Source: Branchiostoma floridae (taxonomy: Eukaryota > Chordata > Leptocardii > Amphioxiformes > Branchiostomatidae). Taken from it: a stretch of 64,000 bases of DNA. The stretch covers positions 21,899,249 to 21,963,248 of the forward strand of contig NC_049980.1 in assembly GCF_000003815.2 (NCBI RefSeq), written 5' to 3'. Positions 14,370-35,658 of this stretch are shown piece by piece. Position numbers and translations under genes: made by a program. The stretch's first letter is position 1; each line of letters opens with the position of its first letter. The notes below the pieces were generated by a model. The model saw nothing but the letters and a program-made list of their open reading frames with translations. It was not told the DNA's origin and did not search any database.

Positions 14370-15060
14370 ACCTATCACTTATATGGCCCTTTGCTCACAA
14401 TCCCTTGCTCACATTGCCCTCTTCTCACAACTCCTTGCTCACATAGCCCTTACAACCAGGTCTACCCCCCCCCCCCCCCCTACTTTGCCCCTCGCGGGGT
14501 CATCTGGGGTTATTTAGGATGATGATGATGACAACCAATCACTCACATGACCCTCTCCTCTTAACCCCTTGTTCACACATCTCCTAATGATGATCTCTCA
14601 ATCACACAACCCATTCCTCCGATCCCCTTGCTCGTATTAGTCATAATATGTCATATGAGACTTCTCAGAATCTCTTGCTCACATGGTCCTCTTCTCTCAA
14701 ACCTCACTCACATATTTGCCCAGTTTCCTGACAGCTGACCTCACTCATATGACCCTCTCCTAACATCTTTTGTTCACATAGCCCTCTCCTCTAACCCATC
14801 ACTATGATCTTCTCCTCATAAACCTAACTCACATAATGCCTTATCCTCACATGCCTCACTCACATGGCCCTCTCCTCACAACCCTCACTCACATAATTTG
14901 CCCTCTCGAGTCTCCTTCCTGATATCATTCACACACAGCCATGGATAAAGCCCTCTCATCACAAACCCTCACTCACATGACCCTCTCTTTAGGATCTGTC
15001 ACTCACAAACATGAATGGGGACGTTCCTCACACTCCTGACTCACATGGCCCTCCCTTTCC
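14370..15060. repeat. Degenerate pyrimidine-rich minisatellite with a 16-base poly-C run
   Basis: About 690 bases made of loosely repeated words such as CTCACATGGCCCTCTCCTCA and ACAACCCTCACTCACAT, spaced roughly 20-45 bases apart, with an uninterrupted C run at 14465-14480. The plus strand is strongly C+T-rich. It lies in the divergent space upstream of IPO11 and SLC30A5. No coding content is recognised. Confidence 0.8.
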
Positions 15061-15179
15061 TCTCCAGCGCCGCCATCACAATTTCCACCCACAATGCCAC
15101 AGAAATCCCATCGGCCCGCGCGAAAACATGGCGGCGCCCTTGTGAAAACAAACCGATATCTTTCTATCGTCTTATTTTA
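15060..15179. promoter_or_regulatory. CpG-rich, promoter-like segment between IPO11 and SLC30A5
   Basis: A local CpG-rich patch between the two divergent genes. It contains AACATGGCGGCGCC at about 15126-15139, a match to the YY1-type core ATGGCGGC that is often found close to transcription starts. No TATA box is evident. Shared use by both genes is an inference from position only. The first non-coding exons were not located. Confidence 0.4.
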
Positions 15180-15655
15180 GGTCTCAGAACACAGTATTTA
15201 TACGCGACCCCCGTCCCCAAAAGTAGTTCGGGTTAAAATAGTGCACCGCAGTACTTGCAAAGGCCGTAGTTATTCTTCCGTGTACAACAGCGAGGTGGAA
15301 ACTGTGGTGAATGGTAGAGGAATATATCGTTGTTGATACGGTATAAGTTGGATTACGTTGCTCCTTCGGCCAGCGGGAATTTGCGCCTTGATACTGTTAG
15401 CGGCACTTCCTGTTCGTCGCCTGCAGTTCCATGACCTCCGCTGGGGGTCAAATCAAAGTGTCTTTTATAGAAAAACGAGCAGGCAAATCTATGCTCATTT
15501 TCAGATATGTTGTAGGTCGTACCATCGACTTCAACATACTAAATTCTTGTAAATTGTATCTGCACCTTTCTATAGGTTTTGAGTCGTCGAACCACCTCAC
15601 TTTGGGGTCCTTAACCATGTAAATCCCCATAGGCGAAAAACTGTGTTCTGAGACC
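15180..15655. repeat. Inverted-repeat element in the IPO11/SLC30A5 divergent promoter region
   Basis: GGTCTCAGAACACAGT at 15180-15195 is the exact reverse complement of 15640-15655, bounding a 476-base block. There is no convincing ORF inside. It resembles a non-autonomous DNA element and separates the CpG-rich patch from the first coding exon of SLC30A5. Confidence 0.6.
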
Positions 15656-15926
15656 TTTACACGCTATTTCAACTTAACTTGTCACTTCTTTGGAACCTGA
15701 TGAGTTCCTGAGTACCCTAAGGGCAATGTACTTTGTGCAGAGAATGGGTTCAACGACATATAGGCAAGCTCTCTTACGCAGGTCCAGCTGACTTCTTGAG
15801 AAGTCGTCTCCTCAGACGCGTGACGTGGCTTACAGTACTGTTGCTTTCGCTCTTTCTTAGCTCAGCAAACGTTGGAGCGGTTTCCGAAAGTCGTTTGGAC
15901 CCAGTGAGTGTTAGAAAGTTTCAAAG

Positions 15927-25168
<9,242 letters not shown>

Positions 25169-25372
25169 ACACAGTAACATTTATAGTTGCAGTTAGTATT
25201 ATCATTATGAACATTTGCCAGTCAGCTCTGTTCGTGCTAGCCTGACTTAACTATGCTACTAGTGGCCCTCCCGACTGACTGGCCTAGGGACGGGCCCATG
25301 TTAGCCCCCAGCAGCAAGGCTACCTATTGCTTATGGTTTAATGGTGTTAGATACAAAAAAAAGATAGCAATC

Positions 25373-25614
25373 CTAAAGGTGCACTGTCACTGCACTTGCG
25401 TCAATCTTGCGTCACTGTGGAGTTCGTTCACTGCATCTCTGTTTTGTTATTGTCTCTGATTATTTATAATTTAGATATTGAGTAATACGTAAAAGTATGA
25501 CTTAGAAGATGACAAAATACACAATTCATTCTATATGTCTGAAATTCGTGGAGTATCTTTCCAACCCTGCAGAGACGCAAGCTTGATCCAATTGCAGCGA
25601 GAGTGCACCCTTAG
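25373..25614. repeat. MITE-like element in the SLC30A5 3' UTR
   Basis: The ends CTAAAGGTGCACTGTCACTG and its imperfect reverse complement (ending GAGAGTGCACCCTTAG at 25614) bound about 240 bases. The element lies just downstream of the SLC30A5 stop codon and is probably transcribed as part of its 3' UTR. Confidence 0.6.
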
Positions 25615-25803
25615 CACTAGGCATTTCTACGGTGCTCAACTCTAAGGGTGAGAGTCAAAGTAGAAAGTATCAAGCACACAGTAATTCTGATGGACAGCCA
25701 CCCCTTGTGGAGAATGGAGTCTACAGGTTCAGCATCTACGGGGTATACGACTTGATGTTCTTCGTACAGCACCTTGAGGCTGTCATCTATGAATATAGCT
25801 AAC

Positions 25804-26058
25804 AATAAATGGTAACTCAGTGGTATTTATATGTATGGCAGGAAGAAATTTTTTATATGTAATATGCAATATGACTTTATTGCAGTATCATAATAGGTCA
25901 AAACTGCTGAATACATATGTTTTTGATTAACGCTATATATTCAATGTTGATATGTAACTATGTATAAAGTGTATGAATATGTACATGTTCTGAATTGCAT
26001 GAAGATACCAACTTGTGCTTGTACAAAGATAACCATGTAAGGTATGTTGGTTAATAAA
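25804..26058 (+). other. Candidate polyadenylation signals for SLC30A5
   Basis: AATAAA occurs at 25804-25809 and again at 26053-26058, 0.6 and 0.9 kb after the stop codon. The second is followed by a GT-rich stretch. Either could end the transcript. Confidence 0.5.
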
Positions 26059-26079
26059 ACTTGTATATGTTACAGAGTG

Positions 26080-27100
26080 TCAGAAGGTTTCAGTCTTTGA
26101 GAAAGAGTGAAAACTTTGTCCATAAATTCTTGTTGCCCTCCACAAAAGCTTCTAACTTAAGATATATTGTGTCATATTAATATGTTGATTATATATCAAT
26201 CAGGTATTCCTATCTGTTTTAATGGATTGTTAAAGTTACATAACAGTTTTAATCAGTTGGAACATAACAGTCTTTCTGTACAGCTGTGTACCTGTGTAAT
26301 ACTCACAGAAGCAAATGTTGGAAAAATCTTAACCATCAGAACACAAATCAAAAACTATGTAACCAGTGGAAAGCAAGCAGTGTGAAAGGTCCAGTTGGTT
26401 GTCTGGAGGCTAAACTGTGATTGAAATGAAAGTGATCCTGAACCTCAGTGTCACTGAACAGTTTCACTGTGACAGAGAAGACAGACGATATGGGCAGTAT
26501 ATAAAGGTTAATTTTACCAGTAAATTCCTCTAGCTCTTTTAAAGAAACACAGTGGACTGTGGCTTAACCTGGCTGCTGTCCTGGCATAAGGACTGATGCA
26601 TGTCTGATGAGAGACAAGTAGCTGGGATTCAAACTTACCAACTCTTGATCCAGAGGCAGAGTCACTTTAAATACTTCTGGACTATGTATGCAACACGTAT
26701 GCACTGTTCTTTGCCTTCCCAATATTGAAGTTATGGAATTTGCACATTTATTGTTCAAATGAGGTCCTTATTTGAATGGTTGATGCATGTATTTGGTAAT
26801 ACTAGCCCTAGCGTTAACATTATGTCAGATCATGAATGTTTCGTGACTTACGTCCATGATCAGATGTGAAATTTTAAAAATAAACACACTGGAATTATAA
26901 TGATAACAGTAACTCATCTCAGTCAAAGCTACCTATGTGTCCCAAATCATGAAAATCCAAAATGCTTTATTTATCAAGTTACCCTTCCAAAGTTCCCAAC
27001 AAAAGCAGCCCTGTCACTTGACAGAAAAATCAAGACCATTGCACATCCAGAACACAAGATGTAAAAGTCTGAAATTACTAAGGTAACTTATTATAAAGTT
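26080..27100. other. Intergenic region between SLC30A5 and the Pygopus gene
   Basis: No coding exon, RNA gene or clear repeat was recognised. The short ORFs here have no family resemblance and no splice-site support. The sequence becomes GC-richer and promoter-like only after about 27110, with a poly-T run at about 27148-27163. Confidence 0.5.
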
Positions 27101-27363
27101 GCTTCGATCTTGACTTTCTTTCCTCGACACCTACGACAAATTTTTACAACTTTTTTTTTTTTTTGGACAGCGGAACAATGTCAACTCGACGACTTAGCTG
27201 CCAACAAGAACATCAGGCATTCACGGTGGCGACCTCGTGCGGACTTTAAATGTACTGCAGCCTCCTTGGTATTGTCAGCAAACGTGTGGAGTCGCATGGA
27301 GAAGGTGTGGCAGTTTGTAAAGATTTCCCGCGACGGTTCTCGCTAGCCGGTATGTAAAGTGTT

Positions 27364-29276
27364 ATGCCGCGAGAGAGGAGACCACCCAAGCGCTACAGGC
27401 GTGAGTATGATTTGATTCAGCCCCTTGCAAATGTTTCGATTGCGGAAAATTGTGTGTGCGTGGGGGAGGGGGGCTTATTTTGCATATCCTGTTGCAGCAT
27501 GTTCTTCTGTTTGTGTATGTTTTGAATATTTGTTGCTGTTGCCGCAAGTTGACGAGATAACTATGCACTTAACTTTTCATAGGTTGATGACCACAAATGG
27601 TGTTGAAAAATGTTGGTTTGTAAAGTTGCCAATATGATACCTGGTAAAGTATGCTTCCATCCCTGAGTAGCATCATCTGAAAGTGAGGGAGAGGCGGAGG
27701 ACAGCAGCAGCAAGAGTTCCACGCCACTCAGCCAGCCCAGCAGCCAGCCTAGTGGTTCTCCCAAACGGACCAAACCAGGGGAGAAGAAGAAGAAGGCCAT
27801 CCCGGGACCTGCGCCTGCACAACCTCAGGTCAGGCATGCATAGTTACCAAGGAGGTCAACTTGTACAGCACACTGTATTAATTATGATAGTTTGTATACA
27901 TAGCTCATATACTCATATGGCATTTCTTGCAAGTTTCTGTGTGTTGCTGAACTGGTTGCTGTGTTTATTGTGACATCATTTCCAGACAATCAACTTAAAT
28001 CTCTACCTCCGGGCAGCAGGAATCTCATGCTGGGAAATCTGATTTTTTTTTAATGGTGCCGCGTCCAAATTTTGTTCAACATATTCTAACTTGAAAACGT
28101 TCTCTGTTTGGTGCAAGTAATAAGTGAATCATACAATATTGATAGTGTCTGTTACTAGTTGTTGTTAATTATTTGGCATTTATCATGTAGGGTATTTCAA
28201 AATCATGACCCCTTCATTTTAATTTTCCTTAATTTGCAAAAATAGGATAGCAGTATTTGTCATGAGAAGCTATCTCACGACTTCATCCCAATGACCTGGT
28301 TTGTTTTTGATTGCAGGAGGCGTCACCAGTTTCAAACCCACCACCGGCTTCAGAAGCTACTCCCTCTCCTGAGTTGTACAGTGTACCACCCCCCACCCTC
28401 ATGGCACAGGACATTAAAGTCCAGAATCCTTTTGATGAGTTTGAGCAGCAGCATCCCCCTCCCCCTGCCCCCAACCCACACACCCTGAAGACCTTGAACC
28501 CGCCTGTTTCCAGAGACCCTAACAAGGTGAGATTGTTTGCAACACAACATTTTCTCCAAAGTATTAGAATTTCATTGTGCTGAAAACCTGTTTTGATGAT
28601 TTTTCAACACCTTTGCACAGTATTAACTGAAAGATCACATTGCCACATTGATTTATGGGTACAAAGCTCATATACATCAAGGTTTACCAGTAACTAGTGG
28701 TTTATTTAATGATCTGACTAAGTAAACTCTCTATGTAACATCTAATAATATAATCATAATTCCACCAGGTCACATATGTCACTCAAAGAAATGCATCTAA
28801 AAGATATCTCCAATGCACCTTTCTCCAATGAAATGCACTCCTGTATATCCAATTAGCAGGAACCTCCTTTGCATACCCAGGGGTGCTGCACTGGAGATCT
28901 CTCACATACACTGTATTTCAAAGTGGTAGGTATATATAATCTAGGAGTGAATGTTACGAGTAATTGAGTTTACAACATATCCAAGTAACAGGTGTTTGTT
29001 GTTTCTCCGCAGATGGGCGGAGCCACCAATGGGTTTGTGTCAGGCCCTGCCTACCCCTGTGGGATCTGCAGGCAGGAAGTGAGCGACAATGACGAGGCCA
29101 TCTTGTGCGAGGCTCACTGTAACCAGTGGTTCCACAGGGTGTGCACCGGGCTGACTGAAGCTGCCTACCACCTGCTAACAGCTGAACAGGCAGCAGAATG
29201 GGCATGTGATAACTGCCTGAGAACTCAGAACATACCACCAGTCCGATTAAAGGACCAGCCACTGTCCATGATGTGA
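27364..29276 (+). CDS. PYGO: Pygopus-family PHD-finger protein, 4 coding exons, 222 aa
   Basis: Nuclear Wnt/beta-catenin co-activator. In the family, the PHD finger binds methylated H3K4 and BCL9. Exons: 27364-27400, 27671-27828, 28317-28526, 29013-29276. Seen: a basic NLS-like run KRTKPGEKKKK, then an NPFDEFE motif corresponding to the Pygopus N-terminal homology region with its NPF element. Proline-rich spacers precede a C-terminal PHD of form YPCGICRQEVSDNDEAILCE...CNQWFHRVCTG...WACDNC with all Cys/His ligands. At 222 aa it is much shorter than vertebrate PYGO1/2 (about 400) because the central low-complexity linker is short. A 16-codon upstream ORF starts at 27296. Vertebrates have two paralogues, so this is probably the single pro-orthologue. 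Confidence 0.9.
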
Positions 29277-29635
29277 TCCTACCATAAGTTTATGTATCTG
29301 TCACCAGAAGTTTAAGAATCCTGATTTTAATCCTTTGAATCTTCAGTATTTTCAACAGATGGCTCTATGTTCTAGTATGGTCAAGCAAGGAGGTTATACG
29401 TATACATTGTTTTTTAGCCTCTTTGGGTCAAGAGTGTGAAGATTCATTTGGTATTTTGTAGAGAGATGATCACAAACTGGTCATTCCAGTAGAAGTTTAG
29501 TTCATTCATTTCTATCCATATCCAAACAAAAGAGTAGTATTGTAGAAATTATACCTAACCTCATACTTGACAATTAAAGAGCTTAGAAAAAGCCTGGTTT
29601 CATTAAGTTGTATTGTTGTACAAAATAGGCTTAAA

Positions 29636-29714
29636 AATAAAGTTAATACCGAAATGTTTGTTTTGTACATACATGTATTTTATTCAAGGTGCTGGTGCTC
29701 TCAATGGTAATAAA
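29636..29714 (+). other. Candidate polyadenylation signals for the Pygopus gene
   Basis: AATAAA at 29636-29641 and again at 29709-29714, about 0.4 kb after the stop codon. The region from about 29720 to 30600 shows no exon and leads into the SPG21 promoter. Confidence 0.5.
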
Positions 29715-30970
29715 GTACAGCAGTTCTTGATTACAGTCAACAGTACTTACTAACTTAGTATAACGTTAATTCAATGAACAGAGCTGCAGAGATTTTTGTA
29801 CAAAATAGTAGTATAACGTTACACCCACCTGATGTCATTGAACATCCAACCTTACATTACAGTTATACTTACAGCTCCTGATTCCAGTGTAAATGATGTT
29901 GCCTGGAGCCTGGAAATGCTACACAGCATCTGCTTTAATACCAAAACCATCATACTATGGCAACATATCCAGTTGCTTGAGTAACTGCTTTTTGGCATAT
30001 CTTATTACCTGGATGCCTAACCTTCATTCTTGAGTCATGAAAACAAACAATAAGAACTTTGTCAAACCACTTTTCAACTTAATGAGTTACTTACTAGTAA
30101 CGTTAGCTATCTTTTTCAAACTCATTAACACGGTCATCAGCTTTACATATGATGGTCCATGCCCAGCTTGTTGCAGTACACGACTGAACCGACAGAGGAC
30201 GCCAATGATGCATGAACTATATAATTTTACATCATAATATAACACATGTCAAAGCCAAAATGGAAGTCAGCCTGGCTTCATAATAAAAGTATCAAAGCTA
30301 AAATGACATGAGAAGACAGGTAACAGTCGGATATAACTGCGTTAAAAAATGTGACATTTTTATGAACTCGAATCTACACACAAATAGCGAGCTTGTATCA
30401 CAAGAGTGTCACGAGATGATGACAGCGGCAAAACCTACGAAACGCGAAAAAAATTCCCCCTAGCTATGTTACGAGTTATCAACATATCTTCTAAAGGTTC
30501 TATAAAAATTGTGTCGTCATCAAATGTGTAAATTTTGTCAGCATCTATGTAACTTTCGGTATTTATCTATATTGCTCTTTATTTAAAAAATTTACTCGGT
30601 GGCGTTGAGATGCCGTCGGTCATTTCTGCAATGTGAACTTCCGGAAGCAAGTTTATTGTGTAGACTCACCAGTTTGACGACGTTACCGTCAGGTTTCTAC
30701 CTTTTGCTGAAGACAGGCTTTTGGTTAGGTGATAGGACAGAATTTTTCAAACTGGTACGCCTTAATGAACGTACACAAGGGGCCCGCGCTTGACTGTTGA
30801 GAGGGACCGAAAGTAGAAGGTGGGAGGGGCGCAGTGGCCATGATGCGTGGACTTCGCTCACGTTGAGGCGGGAATCCTGTTGGGATAACGTTTTGAGAAC
30901 TAGAATATCATCTGTTTGTCACTCTGAACCACTACAGTGATGACATGACACTGAATCTGTGACTATCGTC

Positions 30971-33900
30971 ATGGGAGAGATAAGGAACTCACGTGAATAT
31001 GGTAGCTTTAGGAGCTCAGTTTCTCAGAAGAAGGTAAGTAAACTTGATTTTTATTTGTCATAGACCATAACGTTAACATAAATTTTATAACCTTGTAACG
31101 TTATGTCGTTTTTATGTTACCTGATTTTACCTGACCGTTAGGCAGTACTGCTTAAATGACTTTCGATGATTTAACGTTTATTCATTTTTTCCTATTAGTG
31201 CTGAGCCAACTAGACTTTACACACAAAGCTTTAATTTTAAAGGTGTTTATTATACGAGGTCTATGGTCGATGACCCTTTCGTGCCACTGAGTCACAACAT
31301 GTTTGCTTGTATTGATTGCAAATTTATCAGATCTTGCAAACAGAGAAATTACTGGCTTAAACTATTGAAAAAAATGTTGTAAATTATGACTCTTCTTGAT
31401 TTCTAAGAATGCTGTAACTATTGAAAAAAAATGCTGCAAATTATGGCTCTTCTTGATTTCTAAGAATGCTTTAACTATTGAAAGAAAAATGTTGCAAATT
31501 ATGGCTCTTCTTGATTTCTAAGAATGCTGTAACTATTGAAAAAAAAATGTTGCAAATTATGGCTCTTCTTGATTTCTAAGAAATATTGTCAACATTCTGC
31601 CATAATTCCCAATATAAAAATTCCCTACAGATAAAGAGATAAACCTAACTGAACTCCTAATGTCTTAGTGTTCCTTTGGGAGCTGATAAACTAAAACTGC
31701 AGACCATTGAAAAAAGATACAACAAAGACATGAGGAGGGTTAAATTATTGAAATGCTGACCCTACATCTGCTTTCCTCTATTTGCGCCTTTCCTCCTACT
31801 GCAGGTAGTCGTCGATGACGATGACAGCAAGGTGTGGACCATGTACGATGCTGGCCCACGGAATGTGAAGTGTCCGTTAGTCTGCCTACCGCCTGTCAGT
31901 GGTACTGCAGATGTCTTCTTCAGGCAGATCATGGCCCTATCGGGACTGGGCTACAGAGTCATAGCAGTAAGCACACACACCTACATTTCCCCTATGAATG
32001 TTGTTTTCTTAATCTTATCTGTTTCATTGGACTTTCCTGTTACAATTCCCTACATTATATTTTGTATCAGAAAGAGCAACAACATTGAGAGCCAAAGAGA
32101 AAGAAGGAAGTTCAGTACTCCTTGTTTCAGTGTCCTATAATCACATCTGCTAGCTTTTCACATTGTGGTCCAATCTTGTTGGCATGCATTAAGTCCTACC
32201 TGTTCTCTTCCAGCTACAATATCCCGTGTACTGGAGTCTACAGGAGTGGATAGATGGCTTCCGAAAACTGCTGGATCATCTACAGCTGGACAAGGTGCCC
32301 ATGCCATATGCATAGAATTAGTTTTGGGGTCTTCAGTGGTTGTCATCCATAAAATTAAGTCGGTGCATGTGGCCTTAGCTTGTTAGCCATGAAAATATTT
32401 AATTCACTTATTGTAAGGAAAACTTATTATAATGAAATTAAGATATCAATGCCTAAAAATACGCTGCACATAAGATGAATTAAGAGATAACTATCTTACA
32501 TGTACTGTTCACAGATTCATATATTTGGAGCATCGCTGGGTGGGTTCCTGGGGCAGAAGTTTGCAGAAGCCACATACAAGAGCCCACGGGTGCACTCCAT
32601 GATATTGTGCAATGCCTTCAGTGACACCACTGTCTTTCAACAAACTACGACAGCACCAACGTAAGCACTGATAACAAAATACCCTCATGAATACCACTTC
32701 TGTCTTGAAGGTTGCAGTTCTTAAAAAAGACCATTTCAAATTTTACTAGAATAGCATTATAGTTTCCTTTGGACAATGCCGCATCAGTTTAATGTCTTGG
32801 GTGGGAAAAAACATAATTCATTGAAAAAATGACATACTGTGATAGACCCAAATACTACAAAATTCAACAAACCAAGCTGGTTATAATTTCAAATTGGTGT
32901 GGACTGATGAATAGTAATACAATCTGTCATGTACATTTGTATTTGACATTCTCTCATATAAAGTACTGTAATTCGCTTTGTCTTCTCGGTACCAAACTTT
33001 CACGGTCTGGGAAAATTTAACTAAATGTTCACTGTCGCGGCAAGTGCACATAAAAAAATCTGTGAATTATTTGTTATCAGTAATGATACGTTCAAGTTAC
33101 AGTCGTCACCGTGAAAACTGTGAACATAACAGTACATTGAAAAAATCAGGAATTACAGTACTTGTGTTTACCAGGTTTTGGCTGATGCCTGCCTTCATGC
33201 TGAAGAAGATGGTGATGGGAAACTTTACACAGGGCATGACTGAACCTGCTATAGCAGACTCTGTGGATTTCCTGGTGGAATGTGTGAGTTATCTCAACAT
33301 GGAATATAGAATAGGCTTTCATTCTGTACTGAGGTTGAAGCCTTTGTGATACGATGATGCTAAGTTTCAAAAGTGTTTTGAATGATACAAAGCTGAATGT
33401 GCATCTACCATGGTAATAAGATTCTCACTACAATGTCTGTACAATGTTACCAGTTGTAGCATCCAATGGCAAGTTTTGAATTTTTAAAAAAATTTTGTGC
33501 TACCGGTAATTATAAACTCCATATTCAGTTGTAATTGGGACCGTAGGGCTCAAAGTACTCTTTCTGTAGCATGTAATATGCAAGTTGAGTTTTAGTTGCA
33601 GTTTGAAGAAAAGGTTTTTCAAATACAAAAGCCTCAAATTTGTAGTTTTCAAAATAGGTTCTTGCTATCAAAAACAGTTTTTGATGCAAATTGTAATTGG
33701 GTATTTTGAGCCCTACAAGAATTGTGTCCACAGTTTACCATGTGCATGTGTGTGTGTTGTGTCCTTACAGCTAGAGGGTCTCCCCCAGTCAGAACTGGCC
33801 TCCAGACTCACCCTAAACTGTCAAGATTCCTACGTGGAGCCACAAAGGATCCAGAACATTGCCATTACAGTAGTAGATGTAAGTAGGATGGAGCCAGATC

Positions 33901-35658
33901 TTTATAAGCCCTTATAATTTCCTTTATATTAACTGCAGATGGATAGCCTCCCCCAGTCCGAGCTGGCTTCACGTCTCACCCTGAACTGTCAAAATGCCTC
34001 TGTTGATGGAGAGAAAATCAAGCAATTACCTGTCACAATCCTTGATGTGAGTGGCTGGGCTCTTTCCTTACTGCATGTCTCTTCAGGATTTTCTCTCAGC
34101 TTGTGATGTCACCTTGCTGCACATGTGGTGTCTCAGTCTATGGGAAGTGATGTCGGCCTAATTGATTTTCTTTTTCTGTGGTACTGAGTCTGGTAGGCAA
34201 TTGTATTCTGCATTATGCTAATGTGTGGAAAATGCCTTCGATTTGTTTGTGTAACTATGGCATGGTCAAGAAAATTCAGGTCCTTATACTTAATGACAAA
34301 GACAATGCCATTCCCAATCATCCATTCTGTTTGCTTGCTTTTCAGATGAATATTTTTTGTATCCCTCTTATATTCTTTTAAGCTGTACAAAACATTGTCA
34401 GTTGCAATTTCAGCTGTACAGTTAATTGTCCTCTAGCATACTGTCTTCTGCTTAGTGAAGCTTGTGATCTGTTTACCTGTCTTGCTAGTCCTTTCTTAGT
34501 ATAGACTATTTGTATGGTGCAAAACTTCAATCTTTGCAGTCTAATCTGTACTTACTCTTGCTTTATTTTCTCTTGGATACAGTGCAAGAGAAGGCACGTT
34601 GACAGTGTTTGTATTGAAACATTCTCTTATGGCAGTTTGTAAACTGTGTCACATATAATTTTGTCTCTTTGAGTTTCCAAGGAAGCTGGATACTCCTTCA
34701 ATATGGCAATGATAGAAAGCCTAGTAGTAACAATGATTGCATAGGAGGTTTACATTGTGTAATATAATGAACCAGGAAAATGCTGTAACTAATTTGTTGT
34801 CCTAGGTATTTGATGAGAGTGCTTTGTCCACATCTGTGAAAGAAGAGCTCTACAAATGTTACCCCAATTCCAAAAGGGCGCATCTCAAGTCTGGTGGCAA
34901 CTTCCCCTATGTAAGCAGAAGTGCTGAAGTCAATTTGTACATACAGGTATGATACCTTTCTCCTTTCATCAGTAAAAAATTTATGATTACAAGATATCTT
35001 AGGACAGTATGTGCAAGAGAAACTTTCTTGAATGCTGTAACACACATGGACCCCAAAATTGATCAAGTGCACACTGGATGATTGGAATGCTAAATGATAA
35101 TACAAAACTAGTGTTCAGATGTGACTGGTTGTCAAGGAATAGGCCCACTGGGCTTATTATCAATAGTACTGTTGTCATGTCCATACATCCATCCATCAGT
35201 CCCGTAGCTCAGGAAGCCGTAGGGGCGGTAAGACTGTTCACAAGAGACTTCCACTTCTTGCGGAATCATTAATCCATGCTCGGCGGGGGCGGCCCCTTGG
35301 CCGCACTCCTTCTGTTTTTTCCAAAAGTGTGTCATGTACAAAAGTACATTTGCTGAATCATTGGAGTTAATATAATAAAAGCTCTCACAGATAAAGACAC
35401 CACCTATTGGAATGATATGAATCACACATACAAGAGTAAACTGTACGTATGGCCTGGATCCTTCATGTTCGTTTTATTGTCCTTTTTATTAATTTCCAAA
35501 TTCATTACTGAGCTCTTGTCCATTGTCCTTAGATACACCTTCGTGATTTCCATGGCACTCGCTTCTCAGCCATCGACCCGGATATGATCACGGACGCTGA
35601 CAGGGAAGCCATCAAACAGAAGCTGGAGACAGATGGTGCAGAGGCAAACTCGGAGTAG
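30971..35658 (+). CDS. SPG21: Maspardin (SPG21), alpha/beta-hydrolase-fold protein; contains duplicated alternative exon
   Basis: In mammals a CD4-binding, endosome/trans-Golgi protein mutated in Mast syndrome. Exons: 30971-31033, 31805-31966, 32214-32294, 32515-32660, 33175-33283, then 33771-33878 or 33939-34046, then 34806-34946 and 35533-35658. Using one of the two duplicated exons gives 311 aa (human 308). Seen: the start [13 protein letters not shown] as in human MGEIK, the segment [19 protein letters not shown], the nucleophile-elbow motif [23 protein letters not shown], and the C-terminal [12 protein letters not shown]. Including both alternative exons would keep the frame but add 36 residues unknown in the family. 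Confidence 0.95.
31360..31580. repeat. Tandem repeat, unit about 57 bases, nearly four copies (SPG21 intron 1)
   Basis: Units start with AACTATTGAAA at 31360, 31416, 31473 and 31531 and run through CTCTTCTTGATTTCTAAGAA. The period is 56-58 bases, varying with the A-run length. Copies differ at only a few positions. Confidence 0.9.
32964..33160. repeat. MITE-like element ending 14 bases before an SPG21 splice acceptor
   Basis: Ends TACTGTAATTC and GGAATTACAGTA. The same element, in reverse orientation, occurs at 60628-60838, sharing the words GGTACCAA, CACTGTCG/CGACAGTG, ACCGTGAAAAC and the TACTGTAATT ends. The right end lies at 33160 and the SPG21 exon starts at 33175. Confidence 0.75.
33771..34046 (+). 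other. SPG21: Tandemly duplicated, probably mutually exclusive exons of SPG21
   Basis: Two exons of exactly 108 bases (33771-33878 and 33939-34046), both phase 0/0, encode [20 protein letters not shown]... and [20 protein letters not shown].... They differ mainly in their second halves ([16 protein letters not shown] against [15 protein letters not shown]). Each has a good acceptor (TTACAG, CTGCAG) and donor (GTAAGT, GTGAGT). The separating intron is only 60 bases, which would hinder splicing of both exons together. Human SPG21 has one exon here. The segment leads into the VFDES loop of the hydrolase fold. Confidence 0.9.
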
